Of a stretch of DNA of 46,065 nucleotides, positions 17,110 through 25,282 are shown piece by piece; the stretch's first letter is position 1; each line of letters begins with the position of its first letter. Source of the stretch: Candidatus Gastranaerophilales bacterium (GTDB lineage Bacteria; Cyanobacteriota; Vampirovibrionia; Gastranaerophilales; Gastranaerophilaceae); the NCBI GenBank assembly GCA_944323425.1, contig CALUSL010000016.1, forward strand, positions 1-46,065, read 5' to 3'. The position numbers and the translations under genes are program-made. The notes beneath the pieces were generated by a model. The model saw only the letters and a program-made list of their open reading frames with translations, had not been told where the DNA came from and searched no databases.

Positions 17110-17520
17110 TTATGCAATATAATCATATTTCTGACCCAGTGCCGGATTCGTATTCTGCGGATGTGTCAGAGAATTGGGAACGGTTGAAGTATTATTTCTT
17201 TTATTAGCCTGCATGTTGTTCGCAGCTATAGCCGGATTTTTCGGGTTTTCAAAAAATGCCTTCGGATTTTGTTCTGCGAGTTTGAGGTTTTCACCGTCCA
17301 GATATCCGTCCTGTTTTTGCGCCAGAGATTTAAATGCACTGTGTATTGATGTGTAATTCATCCCTGTGGCAAGAAATTCATCAGCCGTAATCAGACCGTC
17401 ACCGCTTTTGTCGACTTTGGCAAAATCTTCCGGTTTTATACCGAATTTTTTGCAGTCAGTATCTTTTATTACTATAGATTGAATTTTTGTTGGCACAAAC
17501 CCGTTTATTATACTGGACAT
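17110..17520 (-). CDS. Small EF-hand protein
   Basis: This 136-residue protein has one clear calcium-binding EF-hand loop at about residues 37-48 (DKSGDGLITADE: Asp 1, Ser 3, Asp 5, Gly 6, Ile 8, Glu 12). A second, degenerate one ('QKQDGYLDGE') lies near 68-77. A Pro/Asn-rich tail follows. A GGAGG site lies 7 bp before the ATG. It has no signal peptide. It may be a calcium sensor or structural protein, and its partner is unknown. It converges with gap across the terminator region. Confidence 0.7.
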   Translation of the reverse strand: MSSIINGFVPTKIQSIVIKDTDCKKFGIKPEDFAKVDKSGDGLITADEFLATGMNYTSIHSAFKSLAQKQDGYLDGENLKLAEQNPKAFFENPKNPAIAANNMQANKRNNTSTVPNSLTHPQNTNPALGQKYDYIA

Positions 17521-17645
17521 TTCTTAACCTCCGTAATTTTCCTATAATTTAATAAAGAAATTTTCGGATATAAAATTGCGTATTAACGGGTATGTTTAAC
17601 AAAATTTTACAAATGGTCTTTACCGCATAACCATTAGTTTTCGCG

Positions 17646-18236
17646 CTAATCAAAATACTTTTTTCCGTATTCATCCATCTGTTTGTTTTCGAGTTTGTAT
17701 TTTTCGATATCCTGTTTCAGCATTCTTGAAAAATAAGATGCACCGTCAATCCCGTATTGTGGATTTTTCGAAACTTCAGAAAGAAGTGCCCTAAATTCTT
17801 CGTCAGCACCCGTTTCGTAGTGTCGTCTGAATGCATAGACAGCCTCGTTTGAGTGTTCAAAATTTTCATTAATTTCGTTTTTTGCAGGATTCATCTTTCC
17901 TGCTTTCTCAAGAAAGTTCATGATTTTTTCGAGCAGTGGAAGGGTTGCATTGTTAATGTTGACACAATTTTCATTGACTCCGTATACTCTGAATGATTCA
18001 TGTCCGGTTTCATATTCGTCCAGCGTTATATCAAGTGCATGCGGGTTTATTCTGTTCGGAAATGCTTTCAGTACCGGCTTCAAATCTTCAAGGTCCCTTC
18101 CGTTTTCATTTGTTGCAACTATATGAAGGGTGTTATATTTCGATTCGGGCGTGAGACCGTTTTTTGTCATTCTGGTTTCGCCGAGTGATGAATATACTGC
18201 TGCGGCGTTCTTTGCTCCGTAAAAACTAATTTTCAT
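17646..18236 (-). CDS. SFxG-type unknown protein, paralogue A
   Basis: This 196-residue protein starts 'MKISFYGAKN' after an AGGAG site. I cannot name a family. It is a clear paralogue of the gene 11 bp upstream (18248-18817). Shared features in order are the M-x-I-S-F-x-G-x-K-N start, an 'N-x-N-G-x-D-L' block near 55, a 'N-x-x-L-P-x-L-x-K-I' helix near 100, and an 'EA..AF' helix with a 'G.SYFSRMLKQDIEKY'-like C-terminal helix. It has no signal peptide or membrane helix and looks like a small soluble alpha/beta protein. It is probably cotranscribed with its sister. Confidence 0.65.
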   Translation of the reverse strand: MKISFYGAKNAAAVYSSLGETRMTKNGLTPESKYNTLHIVATNENGRDLEDLKPVLKAFPNRINPHALDITLDEYETGHESFRVYGVNENCVNINNATLPLLEKIMNFLEKAGKMNPAKNEINENFEHSNEAVYAFRRHYETGADEEFRALLSEVSKNPQYGIDGASYFSRMLKQDIEKYKLENKQMDEYGKKYFD

Positions 18237-18247
18237 TTTTTCTCCTG

Positions 18248-18817
18248 TCAGGCGTTTATCACAAAATTCGTCAGCTCTTTTTCAAGCTTTTTTGCCAGAT
18301 AAGCAGCGCCTGTTTGTGCGTAGTATCTTGTATGCGCTATGTCAAGAATTTTCTCAAAATCTTCCTCCGGACAGAATATTTTGTATGCCTGAAATGCGTC
18401 GTGTGCCTCGGGAGATGTAACGTATCTGTTTTCGACTTTGAGTTCTTCTTTATCCATTGTTGAGATTTTTTTCATAAGTTTGAATATTTTACTCAGAACC
18501 GGCAGATTTTTATCATTCATTTCAACAAGATTGTTGTTTATTGTATAAAAGTGCTGCTTTGCTCCTGTTTTTTCGTCTTCCATGTAGTCATAAACAAAAT
18601 TCAGCGCTGTTTTGTTATGGTAGTTCGGGTATTTTTCAAGAATATCGCGAAATTCGTCCAAATCGTTTCCGTTTTGATTGTTCAATTCAACATGTATATT
18701 TGTACGTCTACCTTTTGGGAGAATCATTACATATCTGCCTGCAGGTATCATTTCCGTAGATTTTCTTGTATAGTGATAAGAGCCCGTGTTTTTGACCCCA
18801 TGAAAACTTATATTCAT
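18248..18817 (-). CDS. SFxG-type unknown protein, paralogue B
   Basis: This 189-residue protein starts 'MNISFHGVKN' after a GGAGG site 9 bp away. It is the first gene of the pair with 17646-18236. It shares the start motif, 'NNQNGNDLDEF' (near 47), 'NDKNLPVLSKIFKLMKKI' (near 100-117) and an Ala-rich C-terminal helix ('TGAAYLAKKLEKEL'). The two proteins look like an old tandem duplication, with low identity but the same order of blocks. Function is unknown. I see no catalytic motif. Confidence 0.65.
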   Translation of the reverse strand: MNISFHGVKNTGSYHYTRKSTEMIPAGRYVMILPKGRRTNIHVELNNQNGNDLDEFRDILEKYPNYHNKTALNFVYDYMEDEKTGAKQHFYTINNNLVEMNDKNLPVLSKIFKLMKKISTMDKEELKVENRYVTSPEAHDAFQAYKIFCPEEDFEKILDIAHTRYYAQTGAAYLAKKLEKELTNFVINA

Positions 18818-18905
18818 TTATTTTTTGCCTCCAGCTTTTTTTAATTGAACGCGCTAAAGCTTTTTTTTTGCTACAGCGCTGCGGGAGATTAATTTATTGT
18901 TACAA

Positions 18906-19751
18906 TTAGAGCCAGTTATTAGTAAACAATTTTTTCCCGTAAGCCCTGCAGTGCTGGCATTCTGATGTTTCAAGATAACATTTTTTGCTGAAATTGGTTA
19001 TGTTTGAGCCGCTTCGTCCGCGGTAGTCATTCGCAAGCACCGGACAGGTGTAAACTCCGTTTTTCGTTAAAAGCCTGCCCGTCATACAGTCCGGCTCAAA
19101 ATCATCGGGTGCCTGCTGTACTGATTCTGTCTCGCTTTTCAGGTCGGGAATGAGCTGGAGATTTATGTCTTCTGTGTCAAATTTGAATTTTTTACCAAGC
19201 TCCCTGAATCCGTCAATAAGCTCAGAATCGCTGGAGTTTGTGCTGTTTTTGATTACGAGAATCGGGTTAAAACCGTATTTGTTCAAAGATGTTACGGCAT
19301 GGATTGCTTTTCTGAAGGCACCTCTGCCTGCTTTTTCATCGTTTGTCCGTTCATCAAAATGGTTTATAAAAATTTTGAAAATAATTTCGTTTGTGCCTTC
19401 GTCTTCAACTCTTTTCAAAAAGCGTGCCTTTTTGTCATTTAGACAGGTTCCGTCAGAGTATATGGTAACAGGTGTGTACTGCAGGCACAGCCGGAGTATG
19501 CTGTTGAAATCCGGATGAGATATACAGTCTTTTCCTGTTACGTAAATGTATTTCAAAGTGCTTCTGTCAATATTTTTCAGTGCATCTTTGATGTCTTCAA
19601 TCTGGAGATAGTTTTTGTTTTTGTGGTTGAAGCTTCTGCTCCTGTAAATTGAGATGTTTTTGCTCACAGACTTGTTGTATTCAAGGTTAAGAAACAGATG
19701 ATTAAGTTCTCTGAGCGTAACGCACTGAGCCTGCACAATAGAATTATACAT
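18906..19751 (-). CDS. Radical-SAM-like protein lacking the CxxxCxxC triad, with SPASM-type C-terminus
   Basis: This 281-residue protein starts at the ATG 19749-19751 because a GGAGG site lies 4 bp upstream. Two upstream in-frame ATGs have no such site. Residues 18-24 ('HLFLNLE') and the 'LQIEDIKDALKNID..TLKYIYVTGKDCISHPDFNSIL' stretch follow the radical SAM barrel pattern. The segment that should carry CxxxCxxC ('YNKSVSKNISIYRSRS') has no cysteine. The C-terminus keeps a SPASM/auxiliary-cluster-like set: 'DCMTGRLLTKNGVYTCPVL', then Cys in 'KKCYLETSECQHC'. If the fold assignment is right, it cannot bind the usual SAM-cleaving cluster but may hold an auxiliary Fe-S cluster. It could be a binding or scaffold partner. 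Confidence in the fold is moderate. Confidence 0.5.
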   Translation of the reverse strand: MYNSIVQAQCVTLRELNHLFLNLEYNKSVSKNISIYRSRSFNHKNKNYLQIEDIKDALKNIDRSTLKYIYVTGKDCISHPDFNSILRLCLQYTPVTIYSDGTCLNDKKARFLKRVEDEGTNEIIFKIFINHFDERTNDEKAGRGAFRKAIHAVTSLNKYGFNPILVIKNSTNSSDSELIDGFRELGKKFKFDTEDINLQLIPDLKSETESVQQAPDDFEPDCMTGRLLTKNGVYTCPVLANDYRGRSGSNITNFSKKCYLETSECQHCRAYGKKLFTNNWL

Positions 19752-19782
19752 TTTTCCTCCTTTGACTATCATAAAAGTTGAG

Positions 19783-19802
19783 CGCAATTGCGCTTTTTTG
19801 TT
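19783..19802. promoter_or_regulatory. Palindrome AGCGCAATTGCGCT with T-run
   Basis: A 14-bp perfect palindrome, followed on the plus strand by a run of Ts, lies about 30 bp upstream of the radical-SAM-like start. On the plus strand it looks like a terminator, but no plus-strand gene precedes it. On the minus strand it would sit in the leader or promoter of the gene at 18906. Its role is unclear. Confidence 0.35.
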
Positions 19803-20037
19803 TATCCCTTCTGTGTTGATAAAATTTTAGTTTTAAAAATTCACTAAATAAATTACTCGACTGTATAAAAATTTTTCTCCTTTCATATAGCTGGTGCGGG
19901 TAATTTTCAAATTTTTACGGTCAAACTTGCTGAAAACTTCTAAAATTTGAATGCTGATTTCTAAATCAAAACAATGATATTCCTAAAGACAGCGGGATTT
20001 TTTCCGATAAATATACAAGAATAGAAGTAGGTGGCAT

Positions 20038-20211
20038 ATGGCAAACATAATAGAAAATTTGTATGGCAGGCGAATGATAAAAATGTCTACGGACGATGTA
20101 ATCTCGATTGTTCGGGAATATCAAAACACGGCCGGAGAGCATTCTTCATACGACGAGTTGAGAAAAAAACTTGATGCGCATGAATTTTATCTTCCGGAGG
20201 ATCCGATTTAA
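20038..20211 (+). CDS. Small unknown protein, 57 residues
   Basis: A short frame (MANIIENLYGRRMIKMSTDD..., ending YLPEDPI) is preceded by AGGTGG. It is acidic and probably helical, with a 'STDDVISIVREYQ' helix and an 'SSYDELRKKLDAHEFYLPED' segment. Its composition looks coding and it fills an otherwise empty gap upstream of the ssb promoter. I do not recognise a family. A second in-frame ATG at codon 13 is possible. Confidence 0.5.
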   Translation: MANIIENLYGRRMIKMSTDDVISIVREYQNTAGEHSSYDELRKKLDAHEFYLPEDPI

Positions 20212-20306
20212 AATTTTTTAGAAAATTTGTTTCTGTTTTCCCTGTCGTGGAAGAGTATGCACTGATGTTCCGTCATTCATCACTGGCTGCCGGTATTTCT
20301 ATACTA

Positions 20307-20335
20307 TTGGCAAACTTTTTTTTTAATACTATAAT
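20307..20335 (+). promoter_or_regulatory. Promoter of ssb-kinase-pdxA operon
   Basis: The -35 TTGGCA (20307-20312) and -10 TATAAT (20330-20335) are 17 bp apart, about 30 bp upstream of the ssb ATG. This placement supports the shorter ssb start over the longer open frame from 20247. Confidence 0.75.
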
Positions 20336-20366
20336 CAAAATGTTACTAGCACACGAAGGGGAAATT

Positions 20367-20690
20367 ATGATAAATTCTGTTGTACTTGTTGGTCGCGCCG
20401 GTCAGGACCCTGATATGAAATATTTTGAGTCCGGCAAGGTAAAAACTACATTCTCTATTGCTGTAAACCGTTGGGACAGCAAATCAAGAGAAGAGGTTAC
20501 AGACTGGTTTAATATAGAACTGTGGGACAAATCAGCAGAGGTTGCGGGTGAATACGTGAAAAAAGGCAAACTCGTTGCCATAGAAGGAAAACTTGCGACA
20601 AGCAAATGGAAAGACAACACAGGCGCCGACCGCGAAAGATTTTTTATCAGAGCTACAAATCTGAGACTTCTCGGCTCCCGTGATTCATAA
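20367..20690 (+). CDS. ssb: Single-stranded DNA-binding protein (short form)
   Basis: This 107-residue OB-fold protein starts at ATG 20367 after an AAGGGGA site. The sequence opens with the family's 'MINSVVLVGRAGQDPDM' and continues 'FSIAVNRW', 'DWFNIELWDKSAEVAGEYVKKGKLVAIEGKLATSKW' and 'RFFIRATNLRLL'. It binds single-stranded DNA in replication and repair. The protein stops right after the OB fold, without the acidic C-terminal tail that recruits partners in E. coli SSB. It is therefore either a short cyanobacterial-type SSB or a second, specialised copy. The kinase gene follows 19 bp downstream. Confidence 0.88.
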   Translation: MINSVVLVGRAGQDPDMKYFESGKVKTTFSIAVNRWDSKSREEVTDWFNIELWDKSAEVAGEYVKKGKLVAIEGKLATSKWKDNTGADRERFFIRATNLRLLGSRDS

Positions 20691-20709
20691 ACAGGTACAG
20701 GATTAAATT

Positions 20710-22020
20710 ATGCTTACGTCAAACAATATAGGAATAGTCGCAGATGACCTGACAGGTGCAAATGATACTGCGCTGCAGTTTCATATCCGTGGTGCAAACA
20801 CACAAATTATACTGGATCCGACTGTCCTTCCGGAAAACCGTTTGAGTACACAGGTCTGGGCAATTCCGACCGAAACGAGAAATTCCGGCGCAAAAAAAGC
20901 TTATGAACGGGCAAAAGCTGCAGTAACACTTCTTCGTGACCAGCTTGGCGCAGAATATTTTTACAAAAAAATTGACTCAACCCTGAGAGGAAATATTGCG
21001 GTAGAAACGCTTGGAATGCTTGAGGTCCTTGACTGGGATGCTGCTGTTGTTGTTCCTGCTTTTCCACAGGAGGGCAGGATTACTGTCGGCGGATATCACA
21101 TGTTAAAGGGCGTTTTGATAGAAAGAACCGAACATGCTCTCGATCCTCAATCCCCTATTTACGAATCTCATATACCGACTCTTCTTCGCAAACAGATTCC
21201 GCCAGAACATGCTGATCTGGTCGGCGAAATCCATATGAATACTATCATTAAGGGTGCGGGTCCGATTCTTCAAAAGTTGAATGAATTAATAAATGACGGA
21301 AAAAAACTTATAGTCACTGATGCAATGACTACTACGGATATTGAGCAGATTGTTCTTGCAATGGAAAAAAGTTCGTTTAATATTCTTCCCTGCGGGTCGG
21401 CAGGATGTGCGCAGATTCTCGGAAATGTTTGGCTTCCAGAGGTTTCGAGCCATCATCTGTTTAAGACTATAGCAGCTATGCCAAGATTCATTGTCTCCGG
21501 AAGTGCTACGAAAACGACAGCACAGCAGCTCCAAAAACTGGACGATGATGACGATATCGACGATACATATTTCATTTCTCTCTCTCTGGATAATATTTTT
21601 GCCGGAGTGTCAGATGAACTTGTGGAACGTGTTACATCGAATCTTGTGAAAAGAAATATTGTTGTCGTGCACACGTCGAAACTGGCGGCTGACGAAAAGG
21701 AATTTTGTTCTGTACTTTTTGACAAAGAAATCTCAAAAGCTGATATGGCAAAGATTACAACGGATTTTCTCTCAGAGCTTGTGCGCCGTGTTGTTGAAAA
21801 AAGAAACGCAATACTTATTCTTGTGGGCGGCGAAACTTCTTATAAATGCTGCAAAGCAATTGAAACAAGCAGCCTGCAGGTCATAGATGCGGTTCACGAC
21901 GCTGTTCCTCTGTGCCTTGATACAAAGGGACAGTGGATTGTAACAAAATCCGGAAATCTCGGTAATGCAAATACTTTAATCGATATACTAAAATATTTTG
22001 AACAGCATGAACAAGAATAA
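20710..22020 (+). CDS. Four-carbon acid sugar kinase (DUF1537 family)
   Basis: This 436-residue member of the DUF1537/four-carbon acid sugar kinase family is preceded by CAGGAT. The N-terminal sugar-binding domain starts 'NIGIVADDLTGANDTALQF' and has 'FYKKIDSTLRGNIAVE' (near 83-98) and 'VVPAFPQEGRITVGGYHML' (near 118-136). The nucleotide-binding C-terminal domain has 'ILVGGETSYKCCKAI' near 375-389. Characterised members (DtnK, OtnK, DenD partners) phosphorylate D-threonate, D-erythronate or related acids at O4. The gene overlaps the downstream pdxA-like gene by 14 bp, and that pairing points to D-threonate-type catabolism (inference). An acidic run (DDDDDIDD) lies near residue 280. The exact substrate cannot be read from sequence. 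Confidence 0.85.
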   Translation: MLTSNNIGIVADDLTGANDTALQFHIRGANTQIILDPTVLPENRLSTQVWAIPTETRNSGAKKAYERAKAAVTLLRDQLGAEYFYKKIDSTLRGNIAVETLGMLEVLDWDAAVVVPAFPQEGRITVGGYHMLKGVLIERTEHALDPQSPIYESHIPTLLRKQIPPEHADLVGEIHMNTIIKGAGPILQKLNELINDGKKLIVTDAMTTTDIEQIVLAMEKSSFNILPCGSAGCAQILGNVWLPEVSSHHLFKTIAAMPRFIVSGSATKTTAQQLQKLDDDDDIDDTYFISLSLDNIFAGVSDELVERVTSNLVKRNIVVVHTSKLAADEKEFCSVLFDKEISKADMAKITTDFLSELVRRVVEKRNAILILVGGETSYKCCKAIETSSLQVIDAVHDAVPLCLDTKGQWIVTKSGNLGNANTLIDILKYFEQHEQE

Positions 22021-22966
22021 AATATGCATAACACTCGGGGATTACAATGGTATTGGTCCTGAAATTACGCTAAAAGCACTTGAAAGACTGAATATCGGGC
22101 GGGAAAAAATCATTATTGCAGGCAGCAGGATTGTTTTTGAAAAATTTAATTCCGCGCACGGACGAAAAAACATGCCTGAATATGAATTTTGTGAAATCCC
22201 TTTTGATGAAAAAGATTATCAGCCCGGCAAGGAAACGGCCGGTGCCGGCGAATTTTCATACAGATGTCTTGAAGCTGCCTGTAAACTTGTAAAAGAAAAA
22301 AGAGCAGGAGCTATAGTAACGGCGCCTGTATCTAAAAACGCGCTTCATCTGGCAGGACATGACTTTTCCGGTCAGACAGAGGTCATAGAAAAATTTCTTG
22401 CGCACGACGGACAGAAAGCTGAAATGCTTTTTTGCGCACGGGACTTCAGAGTTTTGTTGTTGACAAGACATGTACAGCTGTCCGGTGTGAAAATCACAAA
22501 AGAGCTGCTTGTTGAAAAAATCTTGCGGCTGAATGGAGTTTTGAAGGAAAAATTTAATATAGCGGAACCGTCTCTTGCGCTTTGCGCACTGAACCCGCAT
22601 GCCGGCGAAAACGGGATTCTCGGAAACGAAGAGACAGAGGAGTTTGCGCCGGCACTATCGAATCTGTATGAATGCGGCGTAAAAATTACGCGCCCCATGC
22701 CTGCTGACACACTATTCGCCGCTGCGGCGCAAGATTTTAGACTTGGCGCACAGCGTTATGACTGTTATGTTGCATGTTACCACGATCAGGGGCTTATTCC
22801 CGTAAAAATGCTGGCTATGGATGAGTGCGTGAACATGACCATAGGTCTGGACGTAATCAGGACTTCTCCTGCGCATGGCACGGCTTATGATATTGCTCCA
22901 TACAGCTGCGCAAGAGCGGAAAGTATGGAAGCTGCAATACTGGCGGCACTTGAGTTTTTAAACTGA
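22007..22966 (+). CDS. PdxA/PdxA2 family 4-phosphate dehydrogenase
   Basis: This 319-residue protein starts at ATG 22007, inside the end of the kinase gene. PdxA landmarks are present in order: 'LGDYNGIGPEI' (10-20), 'TAPVSKNALHLAGHDFSGQTEVI' with a metal-ligand His, 'LNPHAGENGILGNEE', 'CYHDQGLIPVKML' and 'NMTIGLDVIRTSPAHGTAYDIA'. PdxA makes pyridoxal phosphate precursors from 4-phosphohydroxy-L-threonine. PdxA2 oxidises and decarboxylates D-threonate/D-erythronate 4-phosphate to DHAP and CO2. Translational coupling to a DUF1537 kinase favours the PdxA2 role (inference from known operons). A true pdxA role remains possible if pdxJ is present elsewhere in the genome. Confidence 0.85.
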   Translation: MNKNKICITLGDYNGIGPEITLKALERLNIGREKIIIAGSRIVFEKFNSAHGRKNMPEYEFCEIPFDEKDYQPGKETAGAGEFSYRCLEAACKLVKEKRAGAIVTAPVSKNALHLAGHDFSGQTEVIEKFLAHDGQKAEMLFCARDFRVLLLTRHVQLSGVKITKELLVEKILRLNGVLKEKFNIAEPSLALCALNPHAGENGILGNEETEEFAPALSNLYECGVKITRPMPADTLFAAAAQDFRLGAQRYDCYVACYHDQGLIPVKMLAMDECVNMTIGLDVIRTSPAHGTAYDIAPYSCARAESMEAAILAALEFLN

Positions 22967-22976
22967 ATTTCTGAAT

Positions 22977-23005
22977 AAAAAAGCGGCATATAGCCGCATT
23001 TTTTA
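22977..23005. terminator. Bidirectional terminator between pdxA-like and coiled-coil genes
   Basis: An A-run, then GCGGC-ATATA-GCCGC (22983-22997), then a T-run. It can stop transcripts from both directions and sits between two converging genes. Confidence 0.85.
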
Positions 23006-23020
23006 TTAAATATTCGATGA

Positions 23021-25117
23021 TTAGTCCTCAATGAGATGGTTGTAGAAGAGCTTGTCGAAGTAGTATAGAGTCATCTGTACGAGTTCATCCATGTGAACAA
23101 CGAAGTCATCGCCTTTTCTGTTATCATTTCCGCCCCAGTCCTTTCTGTATCCGTCTTCGACACGCTGATTGTTGTTACCCGTACCGTATGGGCAGTCGGA
23201 TGCGTTGCCTTGCATTGCATAAATTGCGCCCATTTGAGCATTTCTGAAAAGTTCGGTAATTTCTGATTTATCCAATCCCGGATATTTCTCAATAACACGC
23301 TCTAGAAGCTGATCCATAGTCGCCTGATAGTCCCTGTCGTCATTTGTGTCATTGATATGAACAGAGCCGTCTTCGTATTGAATTACATCTCCTTTGTAAT
23401 TTATTTTTTCGTCACCGCCGTAAGTTGTATTTGTATTGTAGTGTTTTAGACCGTCTGTCAGGGAGTTGTCTGCATATGATGTACGCTGTGTCAGTGCTTC
23501 AAGAACCTGCGGATCGGATTTTGCTTTTTCTATCATTTTACAGATATTTTCTGATGCATCAAAGAGAAAATCACTTATGTAGTGGCTTGCTGATGAACCT
23601 TTTCCGTCAAGCTCCTGTATTGAATCATAAGTCGCAATCCAGCCTGACTGTACGATTCTTTCCACAGCTTCTTTTCCTCCGAGTGCGTCCAGTTCACCGT
23701 TTTCTGAAAGCATATCTATTGTCTGCTCAACTAATTTGTCATAGACTTTTTGTGTTTCTGCTTCCTGAAACTCTATGTCACCGTTTTTGTCCATACCGAA
23801 TTCAGTGTGCATTTCTTCGTAGATAGATACATCCAGCGGGTTGAATGTGTTATTGTATAAGTCTGCAGTTCCTTTAGGTAAAGTTTTTCCTTTAAATTCT
23901 CCTTTTTCTTCAATTGTTTCTTTAATTTTATCAGCCAGTTGAGCAGTATCATCAACTTTTTCTGAGAAGATATTATTCTGATTCGACTCAAGTTTTTGAA
24001 GCTTATTTGCCTCGCGCTCTTTTGCTGCTTCTATTTTTTCATTATACTCCTGTTCGAGAGCCTGGATTTTTGCTTGACCTTCATCCATCAGCTTTTTGTT
24101 GTCAGAGTTTTCGTTTTCTTCAATCTTTTGCTCAACCTGAGCCTGCTTTTCTTCGAGCGCTGCTTTTTGTTCTTCTATTTTTGCCTTTTCTGCTTCAAGC
24201 GGCTCTTTTTTCGCTTTCAATTCATCATTTTTTGCTTCAAGTTCATCTTTTTGAGCCTGCAACTCTTCTTTCTGGGCTTTGAGTTCTTCTTTTTCTGCCT
24301 TGAGCTGGTCTTTTTCTGCTTCTAATGCTGATTTTTTATCTTCAAGACTTGCTTTCTGCTGCTCTTTTTCACTTTTTTGAGCTTCAAGCTGAGAAATCTG
24401 GTTTTGCAGCTCTGAACGTTTGGCTGCATTTGCTGCGTCGGCTTCTTCATCTCCTGTTGAAGTCAGGGAGCTAAGCTGGCTTTGCAAAGATGAAATCTGA
24501 CTGTTTAATCCAGAAATTTCATCTCCTATGCTGCTCATTTGTTCGCTAATATCGCTTATTTGAGCGTCTTTATCTGCAATAGCACTGTCTTTTTCCGCAA
24601 TTGCATCATCTTTTTCACTTATTTGAGCATCTTTTTCGGAGATTTTGTTGTCATTTTCGTTTACCTGTTCGTCAATTTCTGCGATTTCTTCTTCAATTTC
24701 AGCCAGCTGGTTTTCGTATTCTTCTGCTTCGGCTTTAATTTCTTCCAGCTCTGCATTCAGGCTTTCTGCCAATTTTTCATAGGCTTCTGTAGCAGCTTCA
24801 ATTTCTGCTTTCAATGCGTCCATTTTCTTTTCTTTTTCAGCCTCTAATGTTTCGGAGCTCTTTAAAGAATCGAATTTAGATACTATACTTGATTTTAACT
24901 TGGTCAAGGGATTTGGGTTAATTGAATTATTCTTTGTTCCATCTACTATTTTTTTTACGAATCCGTCTACACCGCTGCTATTCACACCGAAACCGCTTGT
25001 ATCTTCAAACAATAAATCAGAATTAGTTCCCGATGTTCTGCCTCCGCCGCCTGTAGCAAATGTGTTTGCGTCAATTCTCTGAAAACTTAAATTTTTTTTC
25101 TGATTAATATTGTTCAT
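23021..25117 (-). CDS. Large coiled-coil protein with C-terminal globular domain
   Basis: This 698-residue protein starts after an AAGGAG site. Residues 1-90 are Gly/Ser/Asn-rich and probably disordered. About 92-395 is an almost unbroken, highly charged coiled coil. It includes a tandem heptad block 'EKDAQISEKDDAIAEKDSAI' near 160-185 and a longer 'KEELQAQKDELEAKNDELKA' block near 270-310. The C-terminal ~300 residues are a separate globular region with an EF-hand-like 'DKNGDIEFQEAE' (near 450) and 'DCPYGTGNNNQR' near 640. There is no signal peptide or membrane helix, so a cytoplasmic cytoskeletal or scaffold role is possible, but this is a guess. I know no named family. It stands alone between terminators. 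Confidence 0.75.
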   Translation of the reverse strand: MNNINQKKNLSFQRIDANTFATGGGGRTSGTNSDLLFEDTSGFGVNSSGVDGFVKKIVDGTKNNSINPNPLTKLKSSIVSKFDSLKSSETLEAEKEKKMDALKAEIEAATEAYEKLAESLNAELEEIKAEAEEYENQLAEIEEEIAEIDEQVNENDNKISEKDAQISEKDDAIAEKDSAIADKDAQISDISEQMSSIGDEISGLNSQISSLQSQLSSLTSTGDEEADAANAAKRSELQNQISQLEAQKSEKEQQKASLEDKKSALEAEKDQLKAEKEELKAQKEELQAQKDELEAKNDELKAKKEPLEAEKAKIEEQKAALEEKQAQVEQKIEENENSDNKKLMDEGQAKIQALEQEYNEKIEAAKEREANKLQKLESNQNNIFSEKVDDTAQLADKIKETIEEKGEFKGKTLPKGTADLYNNTFNPLDVSIYEEMHTEFGMDKNGDIEFQEAETQKVYDKLVEQTIDMLSENGELDALGGKEAVERIVQSGWIATYDSIQELDGKGSSASHYISDFLFDASENICKMIEKAKSDPQVLEALTQRTSYADNSLTDGLKHYNTNTTYGGDEKINYKGDVIQYEDGSVHINDTNDDRDYQATMDQLLERVIEKYPGLDKSEITELFRNAQMGAIYAMQGNASDCPYGTGNNNQRVEDGYRKDWGGNDNRKGDDFVVHMDELVQMTLYYFDKLFYNHLIED

Positions 25118-25252
25118 AGTAACTCCTTTTCGTTATGCTTTTTATATGTATCGGACATTTTTCAGATAACTTTAAGGAAAATGAGATAATTAGAAAAACT
25201 TTTTACAAATATTTACAAAAAGGGCTGAATATATACCTTTTTGCAAAGAAAA

Positions 25253-25276
25253 CGGGAGCTGTTTTCACAGCTCCCG
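25253..25276 (-). terminator. Terminator of the 38-residue basic peptide gene
   Basis: A 10-bp perfect stem (CGGGAGCTGT, 25253-25262, with ACAGCTCCCG, 25267-25276) around a 4-base loop. On the minus strand a T-rich stretch follows. Confidence 0.7.
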
Positions 25277-25282
25277 CGGATG

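Noticed and set aside
20247-20366. N-terminal extension of ssb
   Set aside because: The longer frame covers the promoter (TTGGCA/TATAAT) and lacks a ribosome site. The canonical SSB start follows AAGGGGA at 20367.
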